64,000 nt of DNA from Hawksworthiomyces lignivorus (Eukaryota > Ascomycota > Sordariomycetes > Ophiostomatales > Ophiostomataceae), in assembly GCA_002917075.1 (NCBI GenBank), contig NTMA01000037.1:302386-366385 (forward strand), given 5' to 3'. Under the pieces are notes generated by a model that saw nothing but the letters and a program-made list of their open reading frames with translations, had not been told where the DNA came from and did not search any database. Positions 12,283 through 23,800 of the stretch are shown here, one piece after another. Numbering within the stretch: the stretch's first letter is position 1; the number at the start of each line of letters is the position of its first letter. The position numbers and the translations under genes were made by a program.

Positions 12283-13370
12283 ATGTCGCTCATGGATTAT
12301 GGAATCTCGAGGCGAGTTGCCCTCATCGCGGGTGTCCTCTTGGCGCTCATCTACATCGTCAGATTGATGCCAAGAGAATACGTCCTGAACGTAAGTTGCC
12401 CCCCTGTCTTGGCTTCAATCTTGCCTCTTTTTCTTTCGTCTTTTTATTCCTGCGTCCCTGCAGCCTGTCTGCATCGCATGCTGCCTTTTGTTTTCTGCAA
12501 AATTTGATGTCCTCCGCAGTCTTCCGGCGCCGCGCTAATGTTTGCTCCTCCCCTCCCCCCTCGCAGAGCACAAAATCCATTCTCGATCCGCGCCCCAAGG
12601 CCAAGACCGGCGTGCGCATCAAGGACAAGGTCGCCATGATCTCCGACACCCAGTACACGCCGCGGCTCATCCCGCTGATCCTGCACTTTCAAGCCGTGCT
12701 GGGCCCTGAGTGGCCCATCGTCTTCTACACGTCTAACGAGACCTACAACGAGCACCTCAACAACGAGACCAGCGGGTCGGCGATCTGGCGGCGGGCCGTG
12801 GACGAGGGCTCCATCGAGGTGCGCATCATCCCCGAGTACTTCAACATGACGTCGCGGCACGGCGTCAACGTGTACCTGTCGCGGCCGTGGCTGTGGGAGC
12901 AGCTGGCGCCGGCCAAGCACGTGCTCGTGTTCCAGACGGACGCGATGCTGTGTGGGAACAGCTTGCGCACCATGGAGGACTTTCTCAAGTTTGACTTTAT
13001 CGGGGCGCCCATGCACACGTCGCGCCGCCTGTACAACGGCGGGCTCTCGCTGCGCAACCGCACCATGATGATGCAGATCCTCAACGACCCAGCCAACAAC
13101 TGGGAGGACGAGTCGGCGGCCGGCACCTGGACCCTCGGCGGCGAGGACATCTGGTTCTCGCGCAAGATGGACCTGCTCAACGGCACCATGCCCACCTTCA
13201 AGGAGGCCGTCAGCTTCTCCTGCCAGCACACCTGGCACACCGCCCACGAGAAGCAGCCCCTCGGCTACCACAAGGTCCACAAGAACGCCGGCGCCCAGCT
13301 GGACGAGATCGCCGAGTGGTGCCCTGAGATCGCCCTCGCCGCGCCGGGCCTGCTGAAGCAGACCGAGTAA
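12283..13370 (+). CDS. DUF5672 family type II membrane protein, putative glycosyltransferase
   Basis: Two exons, 12283-12390 and 12567-13370, joined across a 176-bp intron (GTAAGT donor, CTCGCAG acceptor), give 303 residues. A single hydrophobic segment near residues 10-27 (VALIAGVLLALIYIVRL) predicts a type II membrane anchor with a lumenal catalytic part. The body has the features of DUF5672: a VFQTDAMLC segment, NGGLSLRNR, and GGEDIWFSR near the C-terminus, plus several N-glycosylation sequons. DUF5672 proteins are thought to be related to nucleotide-sugar glycosyltransferases; donor and acceptor are unknown. The upstream frame that runs through the intron to 12150 is rejected because the spliced form gives a clean signal anchor. 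The gene converges on the PhzF gene. Confidence 0.87.
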
Positions 13371-13900
13371 AGAGAGAGACGCATTTCGCGGCGCAGCATC
13401 TCGTTCGACACGCGCACTCGGAAAAAAAAAAAAAAAAAGAAGTGAAGACGAGAAGAAAGAGCACGCAGCCCGACGGACGCAACCCAGGAAGGCTATTAAT
13501 TAATACTCGGAAACCGGGTAAAGCTTAAAGAGGCAAATAAAGGAGGTGGACTTGTATAGAAAGACGGGAAGACTTGGCGTTTATGTAAAGCCTTGTTGCC
13601 GAGTCAAAGCAGTCATTGGAGCATATTTTGGACACCGTTTAGAGGCATCGCTGTTCGAGTTTATTTTGTTTTTGGCGTTTACCGGGCTGAATATCTAGGT
13701 TTAAAGGAACTCATGTATAGGATTTTTGTTTTTAAAACTATTTTCTGTCGCCACTGTATCAATTTTCTTGGTCTCTGCCCCAGTCCATTTCCTGCTGTGA
13801 CCACTGTCTTGTCCTTTTACCCCTCTCCTCGGCTTCTGACCTGGAGCTGCGTTCTCTCTCTCGCTACGACCAAAAAGAAAAAAAGCCAAGACCCTGTCCC
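13371..13900. other. Convergent 3' intergenic region
   Basis: Tail-to-tail spacer between the DUF5672 and PhzF genes, presumably holding both 3' UTRs. It contains an A-run near 13422-13438 and AATAAA-like sequence near 13535. No further gene is seen. Confidence 0.6.
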
Positions 13901-14974
13901 TCACACGAGAATCGTGCCCCGCGTCACCTCCGTGGCGCTGCCGCCCAGGTACACCGTCTCGATAGCCACGGCGCCTTCCTGCCCGGCCGCCGGCCTGGTC
14001 TGCACCTCGACCAGGATCTCGCTCTGGCGGCCCATTTCGACGCCCTGCGTGATGTTGAACCGGAACAGCCCGCCGGCCGGCGACGCCGCCGCCGCCTGCA
14101 GCGCCAGGTAGCTGGCCAGCCCGCAGGCGGCGCTGCCGGTGGCCGGGTCCTCGATGCTGTCGCTGAGCATGCGGCTGCGGATGTTGGTCACGGTGGTGCC
14201 CGCGGCATCGTCCTTGGCCTCCTCCTCGATCACGTAGTAGTAGCGGCCGAGGTGGCCGACGTCCCAGGGGCCCTTGTCGCGCAGGCCGTCGATCTGCTCG
14301 AGGTCTAGCCCCGCGCCGGCGCCGCCGCCCACCTGCAGCCGGGCCAGGTCCGCGAGCCCCGCCAGCCGCACCATCAGAAACGTCATGCCCTTGACGATGG
14401 ACACGACGGGCGCGTCCAGCTCCGCCGCCTCGATGGCCGCGCTGCCAAAGCCCAGCGCCCCCGACCGCCGCAGCGCCTCCCCGCCCGCCGCCGTCCGCAG
14501 CTTGCCCGCGTGGATGTGCACGTCGTGCGGGACGGACGCGCGGGCGACGATTGCGGCGGCGCCGGTCTCAGCACCGCCCACGCGCTCAATGGGGATGGGG
14601 CCCGCCTTGGCAAGCAGCGCCGTCCCGCCGTCCGCAGCGGCCGCAGCGGCCGCGGGGCCCTGTCGGCCCAGGATGTAGCAGGCCGAACCGATGGTCGGGT
14701 GGCCGGCAAAGGGCAGCTCGGCCGTGGTGGTGAATATGTCGATGCGGTGCGGCGCGCCCTCGTCCGCATTCTCGTGCAGAAACACCGTCTCCGAGAAGTT
14801 GAACTCCCGCGCGACCGTCTGCTTGGCGTCCTGGGACACCGCGGCGCCGGCCGGGATGCGCACAATCGCCAGAGGGTTGCCCTTGTAGCGCTCCGTCGTG
14901 AAGACGTCGAGCGTCACGAACGGGAGTTCCAGAGGGGAAGATGTAGTAGACGCCATAGAAGCAACCAAGGACAA
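13901..14974 (-). CDS. PhzF-family isomerase-like protein
   Basis: Single-exon gene, 357 residues (351 if the second ATG at 14956 is used). PhzF proteins share the diaminopimelate-epimerase double fold; the founding member isomerises a phenazine precursor, but fungal members have no assigned substrate. Family signatures seen: VTLDVFTTERYKGNPLAIV at about 20-38, the EFNFSETVFL segment with candidate catalytic Glu62, ELPFAGHPTIGSA, and the C-terminal DPATGSAACGLASYLAL motif. A Gly/Ala-rich insertion (about 100-125) is unusual but lies in a loop. No phenazine genes are nearby, so a metabolic housekeeping or detoxifying role is more likely than phenazine synthesis. The gene is very GC-rich, so long shadow frames occur on both strands. 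Confidence 0.9.
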   Translation of the reverse strand: MSLVASMASTTSSPLELPFVTLDVFTTERYKGNPLAIVRIPAGAAVSQDAKQTVAREFNFSETVFLHENADEGAPHRIDIFTTTAELPFAGHPTIGSACYILGRQGPAAAAAAADGGTALLAKAGPIPIERVGGAETGAAAIVARASVPHDVHIHAGKLRTAAGGEALRRSGALGFGSAAIEAAELDAPVVSIVKGMTFLMVRLAGLADLARLQVGGGAGAGLDLEQIDGLRDKGPWDVGHLGRYYYVIEEEAKDDAAGTTVTNIRSRMLSDSIEDPATGSAACGLASYLALQAAAASPAGGLFRFNITQGVEMGRQSEILVEVQTRPAAGQEGAVAIETVYLGGSATEVTRGTILV

Positions 14975-16138
14975 TGTTGATACAGCGGCCTTTTACCTGT
15001 GGTTCTCGTAGACCTGGCGGAACCGAGACAACAGGTGTCTGCCCTCTTATGCCTGGCAATTAGTGACTCATATCGCCGAGGGGTAGTGTTGCGCTGGGGC
15101 CAGTTGAAGCCGAGATTCGCGTAGGAAACAATTACTAATCGTATATGGGATGGTGCCGCAAGGCATGCTTGCAATCTAGAGAATAAACTGAGGCTCAATT
15201 AATGGTGCAGCGAAGGGCGCAGATGTCAAGTTCCCAGTGAAACTTGTGTAAATGCTGTCAGCGGAGTGGTCAGTTGGCTCGCTGTTGACTCCGGCTGTCT
15301 TCGATTCTCTAGCAAAGAGTGAGACGGAAAGCCAATGCTAATGTCACCTCGAGACGGAGCAATAATGACTACAATGATAAGAAAAGAGTGGGCTGTTGCT
15401 CAAATCCATCTACGAGCGAGCGAAGACCAGTCCAGTGCCTGTCTACAATTGTCCCGTCTTATGAAGAGTAAATGAATCGCACATAATGGCCGAAACGGCG
15501 GTGCGAGCAATGCGATGATGCGGGGAATAGACTACTCAGCTGCAATTAGAGTTATTTGACATATTGAGCACAAATGTCCCACAGCCCCTGAGAATCACCA
15601 GTGGGCTCCCGGAAGACGACGGAGCTGCGAGGCCAATGATGCCAAATGTGCAAATTTTTTGTCGCCCTAGATGCAAGCCCTATTTGCAAGCCCTGTCTGC
15701 CAACAACGGCAACGTGATGGCCCAATGATGATATACTTCGTACGGTGCGGTGACTCAAACTGTCGGTCATAACTAGGCAATGCATGCCATCATCTCTGTT
15801 GCTGCACGCTACATATGTACATGGTATACCGGAATGTCTTCAGACAACGACCCTGCCTGTCCCCTTCATGCCGACCATTTTCGCGAGAACCAAGATGCTC
15901 TCTCTGAAAACGAAAAAGGGCGATCGCAAAATGCCACCTGTCAACGCCTTATGGATGCTCCTCCCCCCCATGCCGCCAGCCATGCAAACCAAGAGAGAAA
16001 GCATTAAAAAAAACAGAGATTATGAGGAAATGCTTCGACTTTCGTAGGACAAGAAAAGGACCAAAAAAGAAGGAAAAAAAAAAATACCATTTCGTGCTCA
16101 GAAAGAAACCGCTCCCGGTCCTGGCCCTCCATCATTGT
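14975..16138. other. Intergenic region between PhzF and RING genes
   Basis: Contains the PhzF promoter side and the RING gene 3' flank. Only short overlapping frames are present; no gene or notable repeat is supported. Confidence 0.55.
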
Positions 16139-17747
16139 TCATACAAACAGTCCGACCCAGGCCTTCTTGGCCGTCAGGTCCGTATCGCAGTCGTCGGCGG
16201 CGCACAGGATGGCCTTGCCGCTGGGCCCTACGCGGAACCCAATGGGCGCGCCCTTGTCCCCGCCGCCGCCGCCGCTCTTGAGGACGCTGCGCCGGTTGTC
16301 GAAGCACCGCTTGCAGTACACGTGGCCGCAGGCCGTGGAGGCCCAGAAGTGGTGCTCTTCGCGCTCTTTGCGGCTCTTCTTCTGCTTTTTGGTCGGCGGC
16401 TGCGCGTCGTCGCCACCGCCGACCTGACCGGCCCCGTCGTCTGGGTCGTACGTCAGCTCGTCCTCGCAGCTGACGCACACCGCGACGAGACTGCCGTCGT
16501 TGTCGTCACTGTCGCTGGCGCTGGCGTCGGCCTCGTCGCCGCCGCCGCCGATGGCGTCCCGCGTGAAGCCTTCTTTTGGCGCCTGCGGTGCCACGTACGG
16601 CGGCTTGTCCAGGGACGAACCTATTATGTTGTTGGGCGCGGGCATCTGCAGCTGCTGCAGGAAGCCGTTCACCTGGTAGTTGAGGTCGGGCAGGTTGCCC
16701 TGCAGCGGGTTGTGGTGGTTGTGGCCGCGGCGGTGGTGGTTGCGGCCCAGGCCGTTGAGGTTGTTGTCCATGACGGCGGCCGCGAGAGCGTGGTCGCCGA
16801 GGAAGTGGATGCCGTAGTCGACGTTCTGCGGTGAGCGGCCGCCCAGTCCGCGCAGGCTCGCCGAGCGTATGTTGGCTCGCAGATGTGCGCGGCTGCTTTG
16901 GCTGCCGCCGTTGTTGTTGTTGTTGTGGGGGTGATGATGGTGGTGATGCTGAGACTGAAAGCGGCGGACATTGAAAAGATCGGAGATAGACCGCATCTGG
17001 TTGAAGTGCAGCGGATTCAGGCCGCTCAGGCCGGCCAGATACCGCATGCCCAGCAGATCGCCTGATCGGGACCCGGAGCCGCCGTCCCGGTCTGCCCCGT
17101 CGTGCCCTCCTCTCCTCGGCGAGTCGCCGCCCAGATCTGCTATTTCGATGTCGTCCGCATCGTCTGTGAGGTCGATAATGGGCACGTTGTGTGCTGCAGC
17201 GTCTCGGCCCTGGCCGCTGCTGCCAATCTCGCCGTCGTCGTCATCGCCAATGTTGACGATGCCATCTTCGAACCGCACGTGCCTGCTTCTGCTGCCGCTG
17301 CCGCTGCCGCTGCCGCCGTTTTGCTCCTGCTGCCGCTGGAGCCTGGAGGATGGTATTGGCGGTCTGTGCTGCTGAACGGGGCTGTCTGGCTCTTCGGTCA
17401 GATCGATGACCGTGGGCGCGTGCGCCATGTTCGGGTGTGGGCTTGGCTGCCTGCGGTTTTGTTGTCGTGGCGTTCGCGATCGCTGGCGGTGGTGGTGGTG
17501 GCCTGCCTGGTTTCTATGATTTGGCGGGGACGCTCGTCGTGGCTGGCTCTGTTCCAGCTCGACGGCAAAGAGTTGGTCAGGATTGAAGAGGGCCTCGGGG
17601 AGCAGTTGCAGAGAGCCCCCAAAGAGTGAATGAATTGAGGGGAGTGAATCAGCGGGCTGTCCAGCGAAGGGAGCGTCCAAGTTGATATAGTCTTCCCCGC
17701 CCTGGGCTGCCGCTGGATGCAGGTTTCGTCCGGTCCTGCTCTCGAAA

Positions 17748-17778
<31 letters not shown>

Positions 17779-18658
17779 TGCTGCCTACTTCCACTGCTGC
17801 TTCGCCCCTGCGATAGGCAGTTGCGGGCCGCGGCGTCTCGTCGTCCGAGTCCGAGTCCGAGTCCGAGTCCAAGACGATGCTGGCCTGCGGCGCCTGCTCG
17901 ACCGCCGACGCGCTGCTTCTGTCGCTCGCCTCTGCGGCGCTGTATCCGCTCTCGTCGCTGTCTTCGTCGCTGTTCGCAAGCGCATTCAGCACTTCCAGCA
18001 GGCTGTCGTCGTCTGACTCGTCCGACACGAGCGAGCTGCCCGCCTCGTCGTCCGAGGCGATGTGGATCTCGCTGGGAGAGTTGCCGCCGCTGGTGCCGCT
18101 GTCGTCCAATTCGCTCAGCTCCTCCACAGAGAGGCTCGCCTCGTCGACCGAGGCGGCCCCGTCTATCGATTCGAAATCGTCAGAGTCCAGCTCGTCTTGC
18201 TGCAGGCCCAAAACCGCGTCGAGCCGCACTCTTCGATTGTTGTTGTTGTTGTTGCTGTTGTTGTTGGCGTTGTTTCGGTTGTCACTAGTGTTGTTGTTGT
18301 TACCACTGCTGTTGTTGCCTGTTGCCACTCGGCGGGGGCGAATGAAGTGGCTCGGGGGACCGACGTCTAATGTGTAGCCGCCGCCGCTGTGGTTCTCGTA
18401 GACCTCTGCCAGGATGTCGTCGTAGAGATTGGCAACGCCGTCCGGGTGCTGTCCAAAATCGCTCCTGCGGGGACGGCTGTGCTGATTGTGCTGGCGGCGC
18501 TGCTGGCGATTGTCGGCATGCTCGTGCGAGTGGCGGGCGCTGGTGTCGTCGTTTTCGCCGTCGTCGTCTGGCGGCGTGTCGGGGGAGGCGGCGTCGGAAG
18601 AAGGAGAGTCGCGGAAAATGGTGTCACGAATAATTGGGAGGAGAAAGGCATCGTCCAT
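16139..18658 (-). CDS. Large disordered RING-type protein with SUMO-interaction-like motifs
   Basis: One uninterrupted frame of 839 residues. Most is acidic and low-complexity: Asn/Ser runs (about 115-142), a Ser/Asp-rich part, an Asp tract (about 293-303), and His/Asn runs. Only the C-terminus is folded-looking: a RING-type zinc site with C728, C731, C777, H779, C782, C785, C819 and C824. It has a long insertion after the first cysteine pair, containing a basic KKQKKSRKERE segment that may act as a nuclear signal, and the last pair is C-x4-C instead of the usual C-x2-C. Two VIDLT/IIDLT motifs followed by acidic residues (417-421 and 494-498), and IVLDSDSD at 261, match SUMO-interaction motifs. 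The combination resembles SUMO-targeted ubiquitin ligases (Slx5/Rfp type), which act in the nucleus on SUMOylated proteins; this is an inference. Confidence 0.82.
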
Positions 18659-18999
18659 TTTTCACGGTGGATTTTCATAATAACAGCGAAATCGCCTGCA
18701 AAAACAGGGGCCCTTGCCACTAAAAAGTTTAGTGGAGAAAGCCCGGATTTTTGGCTGTGCACCAGAAACGAAAATACCAGAATAGCCCAGAGAGACACGG
18801 CTGAAAGTGCGGTAACGGCGCCTGCGGGAGGTATCTCCCTCTCTGATATGTAGGGATGGGAAGCACAGAAGTATGGGGAAAGGTAGGCAAAGTAGCACTC
18901 GTACAGTAATTTTACAGCAGAGGTGGCGAATCCTGGGGGCCACGAGTGTCGATTGGTAAGGAGGACAAGGAACAATAAAGAAACAATAAAGACAGAAAG

Positions 19000-19032
<33 letters not shown>
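19000..19032. repeat. A33 homopolymer
   Basis: Thirty-three consecutive A on the + strand, T on the RING-gene strand, upstream of that gene. Length may be affected by sequencing error. Long dA:dT tracts are known to exclude nucleosomes. Confidence 0.9.
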
Positions 19033-19034
<2 letters not shown>

Positions 19035-19078
19035 AAAAGCGTAAGAGAAGGGGGCGGCGGCAACGAAGGGGAATGGGG

Positions 19079-19098
19079 GGCCTGGCCTGGCCTGGCCT
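19079..19098. repeat. (GGCCT)4 tandem repeat
   Basis: Four exact copies of the pentamer GGCCT, shortly after the A33 tract, in non-coding DNA. Confidence 0.85.
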
Positions 19099-19642
19099 GA
19101 TCAGAGACAGAGAGAGCTGAGATTCGGCTGGATGGTCTTTTTGTGTGAGTAAAATGAGAGAACGAGATAAACGAGACGAACCACAAGGAACAATACAAGG
19201 CACCCAGAAGCAAGGAGAGCAGGCAGAGAGAGCAAGGAGCAAGGAACAAGAAACAAGAAAAGGAACCAGTTAAACTCATAAGCATTTCGCGTCAGACAAG
19301 AAGAAAGCTGGAACCGGAACAGGGCCTCTGTTTTTCGAGTCAACAGCAAGCCCGGTGCCTCCTTTTTCATCTATACGCCTTCTCTCTTCCCCCTCCCCTT
19401 TTGGTCGTATGCCTCGCAGTTTCGGCTTTGCGAGTTCCCTCCATTTAGCAGCAACAAGTAGTACGGAGTACTTTAACTACTAGGAATAATTATGACGAGA
19501 AAGCCCCTCTCAGCCTTTCGGATATATGCAATTCTTCTACGCCTTCTCCCGCCTAGTCTATCGGATTTTGGAGTGGACCTGGCTTTTTCGGCTCCGCCCA
19601 AGGCTTAATTCCCTTAGCTGCCTCGCGCTGCCTCTCACTATG

Positions 19643-19644
<2 letters not shown>

Positions 19645-19677
<33 letters not shown>
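19645..19677. repeat. (CTG)11 microsatellite
   Basis: Eleven exact CTG units, followed by CTCGTGCTG. It is not part of a long open frame on either strand, so it is treated as a non-coding microsatellite. Confidence 0.9.
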
Positions 19678-19682
<5 letters not shown>

Positions 19683-22623
19683 GCTGTTGATTCTTAATAC
19701 TCGCACTCGCACTCGTCCTCCGTACTCCTCCGTATTACACACTGCATATGTACTGCTGCCACTTCCCACTGCTGTGGCGAGTAGCCTGGCGTCTGACTTG
19801 GCGCACCACGCCAGTGGCTGACAGGATGACGCCTATCGGATTCCTGCTTGCGACTTCGCGTTCGCGACAATTCGTCCTCGGACTGTGGGAACACAATCTC
19901 CTTCCTGCACTGCTAATAAGCTAATTCCCTCCCGAGGGGGGCGAACCCTTTCTCTTTAGGATTCTGCTTGGGATTTGTAGATGCAATTGTGCGGTATTCG
20001 CCAAATCGAATCAAATGTGTAACTAACCCGTACATGATCAGCAGAGAGGGCAGAGGCTAATTCTCCCAGCCAAAAGCTCGCGTACCGATGCCTAGGAGGC
20101 CACCTAGGCCATTGTTTCGCCCCTGCCAGTGACAAATTCCAAGCCCTACGGCAGGTAGGTAATACTCCGTGCATCGTGTTCTTGTGCGCAGTGTTATGTA
20201 GGCGCAGAGACGCACTAAGACCGCGATAACTTCTCAGACCTAGTTGTGCTGTTTTCTTTTCTTTGCTTTTCTTCTTTCTTTTTTCTCTTCCTTTTCTTGG
20301 TCATGACTAGACATCAGAATGCTAAAACCTTTGGCTTTGTCTCTTTTCGGTGTGACTTGACCTGCAGATCTCGGGAGTATTTATTAAAGCCTTGAAAAAC
20401 AAAATTAAACCCCGAGAACCCGAGATCACCGCAAAATCCCTCCAAAGAGTTCCTGAAACGCAAGAGTAGTAATATGCGTCAGCCTCGCGCACAACCTGCG
20501 CCGACGGTCGAACTTCTGTACATATGTGGAAATGCTTTAACCAATCCCAGCGAAGACAATAATGCTTTCAAAATTACGCATATTGCAACGCCAGTAGGTA
20601 CTATGATGGTTAATTTGGTCATGTCTTTGTAGATTTACGGAGCACTACTGCTTTCTTTGCTTTTTGGCACCTTTTTGTCTGGCGTGTCAAGACGAGGCCT
20701 GGTGCTGGGTTTCTAACTGTTTCGTTTTGGTATTGCTGCCAGAGATTCCACTGCTCGTCGTCCCAAAAGACGCTCCTCTCTCTCTGTATATACTACATTC
20801 GTCGTCGTTGGACAATTAGATTGATGTACAAAGAGAGAAAAATTGTTTACTGCAAGCCATACAATCATAGATACTCACTGAGCATTCGAATCCTCTGACC
20901 AGATCCAATCTCGTGACCTCGGAGACGACTCGAGAGTCGTCCAACAAGTACCATACAATTTTAGAATGTGTTGCTCGTTTTGATTCCTCTCCAGTCAATA
21001 TGATCAGGATGTGAATGCGCGGATAGCGGAATGGAGTAGAGATATTATAAGAGGAGAAAAGGTGAAAAGCATCTGAGAATTTCCCGTTGGTTAGGCACAC
21101 AAATCCCAGGTACACTCACTAAACAGATCAGAGCAAAGACAACTCTACCACACCTTTAAAAGAGAGAATCTCTAATGAACACGGAAAATACGATCGACTG
21201 AGGTATCCCAAGTCAGCTATCTTAGTCATGTCTGCAAAAGTTCCCCCTGTCCCATGCCAAACGCCTCGATCTTAAATTCATCTTTATCGCTTGCGTCTTG
21301 GTCTCACTCCTCCTTCATCATGCCAAATGCAAAACACAACATAAAAATCTTGAAGGCAAAAGTTCGTCTTATCCTTTTGCTTTAACAAACATCTCTCTCC
21401 AGGCTGTGTCCCATTTTCTACCATATCTGCCTTACACAACACAGAGGGCAGGTACAATGGGAGAGTGTAAGGGCTTCGAGAAAGTTGATACCTATCGCCC
21501 GCTTGCATGGCCGTCACCGTGACATATTTATTGAATGCTTTTCCAAACCTCCTTGATAGTCCGGCAGTGCGGACAACATACGGCCGAATCCTCGACGGTG
21601 TGCCTGTTTCTGACTTTGCGGGAGACGTATATGAGGACGAAATTGTGTGTCCTGGCTATCTGTTGCTTAAAGAGCATCTCGAGCTGTCGGCGGATGTCTT
21701 CGCGAAGCTTGGCGAACTCCGAGCAAATACGTCTTTTGACGCTTTCCAAGCAGACGCAGCGGTACGCTTTAGCTTAGTTGGTCATAACTTCGTTTTCACT
21801 TTCGTCTCAAGACTTCTTTGAACATCAAGCGGCCAGCCCCAGATCACGACCGTTTATTGATATGGTGTCCAGATAAAGACGGGAGAAAAAGAGTGCGGAA
21901 GTATTCCTATTGACGGCTGCAGATACTTCTGTTTCTCCCATCACGCCTTCGGCTGTTTCATCACAGTTATCCTTCCCTCTTTGTCCTCTACCGATTTTCA
22001 GTGATTAGAATAACCGTATATGCGTCGATCCTGTCATGAAGCTCACGAAGTTGATGAGGAACTGATGGCAAGATTTGCTGAGATGGAACGGCGTACTAAA
22101 GAAGAGTACCTGGACTAGCGTTAATGATGATAGTTCACGATGGATTCTGACCTGTCTTCATATTTCTGTATCTGATACTTCTATATTTAATTGTTCCTGT
22201 AAATAATCTGTGTTTGCCTTCTCTTTAAACGATCAAAGATACCAACTTACGTATTTTCACGAATATAACATACAGTATGATTTTTTAGAACAGATGTGAG
22301 TGCTACGGAATCCACATGCTTCATTCGACTGTGCAAACCTGCCCTCCCAAACTACTTGTACTGGGTATGAAGTTAGAGTTTTTTTTTTCCTGCAGAAATT
22401 ATCTCCCTCTCCAGAAATTTTTTTTTATTATCGTCAGAGGCACATATGTCCAACACGGAAAGAATTTTCACAATCTGAGCCAGAGTAAATCCACATAACA
22501 AAAGAGCTATCGAGCAACCCTACGGACAACATCAAGTATGTTCACGCCGCCCGCCTTTCAGATCTCCCGCTGATGTGCGGTACATTGGATACTGACTCTC
22601 TCGCCCCAGCTTGACTGCACACG

Positions 22624-23091
22624 ATGGCGCCACCGCAGAGTTCATCACCGAAACCACCGGATCGGAGAGAGCTTCCTCAATTACCAAGTTTGACTTTCAT
22701 GTTGGACATGCATAGACGTGTCCGCGTGCCGCTTTACTATGTCTTGGCATTTTCTTTCTTGCTGGCCAATCTTTACAACATGCTATTCTTCATTGTATAC
22801 GCCTTCTTTACTCTCCCGCCTGACAAGCTTTCCATCAAGGTGATGGCTATGAGATCGTTAATAGCTGGTGCCTTAGTCTTTGGCGTTGAGATGCTCGGAT
22901 TCGGCGTATGGTCGATTTGGCGCGGGCTTGCGAGGCTTTTGGGCAGGCAAGATGCGGATTGCGTCTCCTATTACTGCTTCCCAGTGATCAGCGCAGGAGT
23001 AGCCGCGTTTTTCAAGGGCGTGGCATGGCTTGGACGCCTTGGGAGGGAGCCAGCTCGAACTACTGGTGAGCGGCCTGAGTTGCAGATGTGA
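22624..23091 (+). CDS. Candidate multi-pass membrane protein, 3' end uncertain
   Basis: An open frame of 155 codons with protein-like composition: a polar proline-rich N-terminus, then hydrophobic segments at about 38-62, 77-98 and 118-138. I recognise no family. The 3' structure is ambiguous. A GTGAGC donor at 23066 lies in phase with an acceptor at 23513, after which 23514-23800 stays open and adds three more hydrophobic segments, for a 242-residue protein with a 448-bp intron. Shorter introns using acceptors at 23125 or about 23168 are also possible and would give short hydrophilic tails. Nearby genes give no clue to function. Confidence 0.45.
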   Translation: MAPPQSSSPKPPDRRELPQLPSLTFMLDMHRRVRVPLYYVLAFSFLLANLYNMLFFIVYAFFTLPPDKLSIKVMAMRSLIAGALVFGVEMLGFGVWSIWRGLARLLGRQDADCVSYYCFPVISAGVAAFFKGVAWLGRLGREPARTTGERPELQM

Positions 23092-23800
23092 TATGTCTGC
23101 ACCTTCCTTTTCTACGTCTTGTTAGATGTCTGCTTTAGATAGCTCAAAATAAACTGTACCATGTGCAGGCTGCTTCCTTCCTCTCCAGCAACTAAAAACT
23201 CGCATCGATACGTCGACACTTCTGACCTATCCTTCTAGTTTCTACAATAAGCTGGAGCAAGTGCTCGTCGTCAGATGAGGAAGGAGTGACTTGCGCTCAC
23301 TGGGTGTCGTTTGCAAAATCCATAACATGCTCGTCCATGATGTCTCGTCTTTTTCTCCCCCTTCTTTTCTCTTCTCCTTTTCTTCTCTTTGCGAATCTAA
23401 TAGCGCTCATGGATCCTCACAATAATATCGTTAGTTCCACCCAGTGGCGTGGGAAACCCTGGTCTCTCCTGGGCGCGCGTTCCTCCTCACTAGCCACTCG
23501 ATTTCATTCGCAGGTATCTGCATCTACCAAACAGTCGTGGTGTTTTCGGAGCTGTCTAGACTCGGGGCGGTTGACTGTCTGTGGTGGTACAGCTGCGTAG
23601 CCTTAGTGCTGCTCGGCCTTGGCCTCACCGGAGAGTCAGTCGTGCTCGCTGTCCGGTTCTGGAGCAGCGGCTGTGGTGGATCCTGTCGGGGGTTTGAGAA
23701 CGGGATCGTGCTGGATATCTATGTGTCTCTGGCCGTCACCTTGTACGTGCAGTTTCCTCGGAAACTGGTTCGTCCATTGTCAGACAGCCCCATAGTATAA

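Larger units (their letters stand above)
18659..22623. other. Gene-poor, simple-repeat-rich block
   Basis: Upstream of the RING gene. It includes an A33 run (19000-19032), four tandem GGCCT units (19079-19098), a (CTG)11 run (19645-19677) and one TACGGAGTAC (19462-19471). The longest frames, for example 21507-21821, have no recognisable motif and compete with opposite-strand frames. No gene is supported. Confidence 0.55.

Noticed and set aside
12444..13280. 278-codon antisense frame opposite the DUF5672 gene
   Set aside because: Val/Gly/Asp-rich antisense artefact of high GC at third positions.
19645..19677. (CTG)11 as a coding polyglutamine or polyleucine tract
   Set aside because: No extended open frame surrounds it on either strand.
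21507..21821. 104-codon frame
   Set aside because: No motif, competes with opposite-strand frames, and lacks a clear promoter or splice context.
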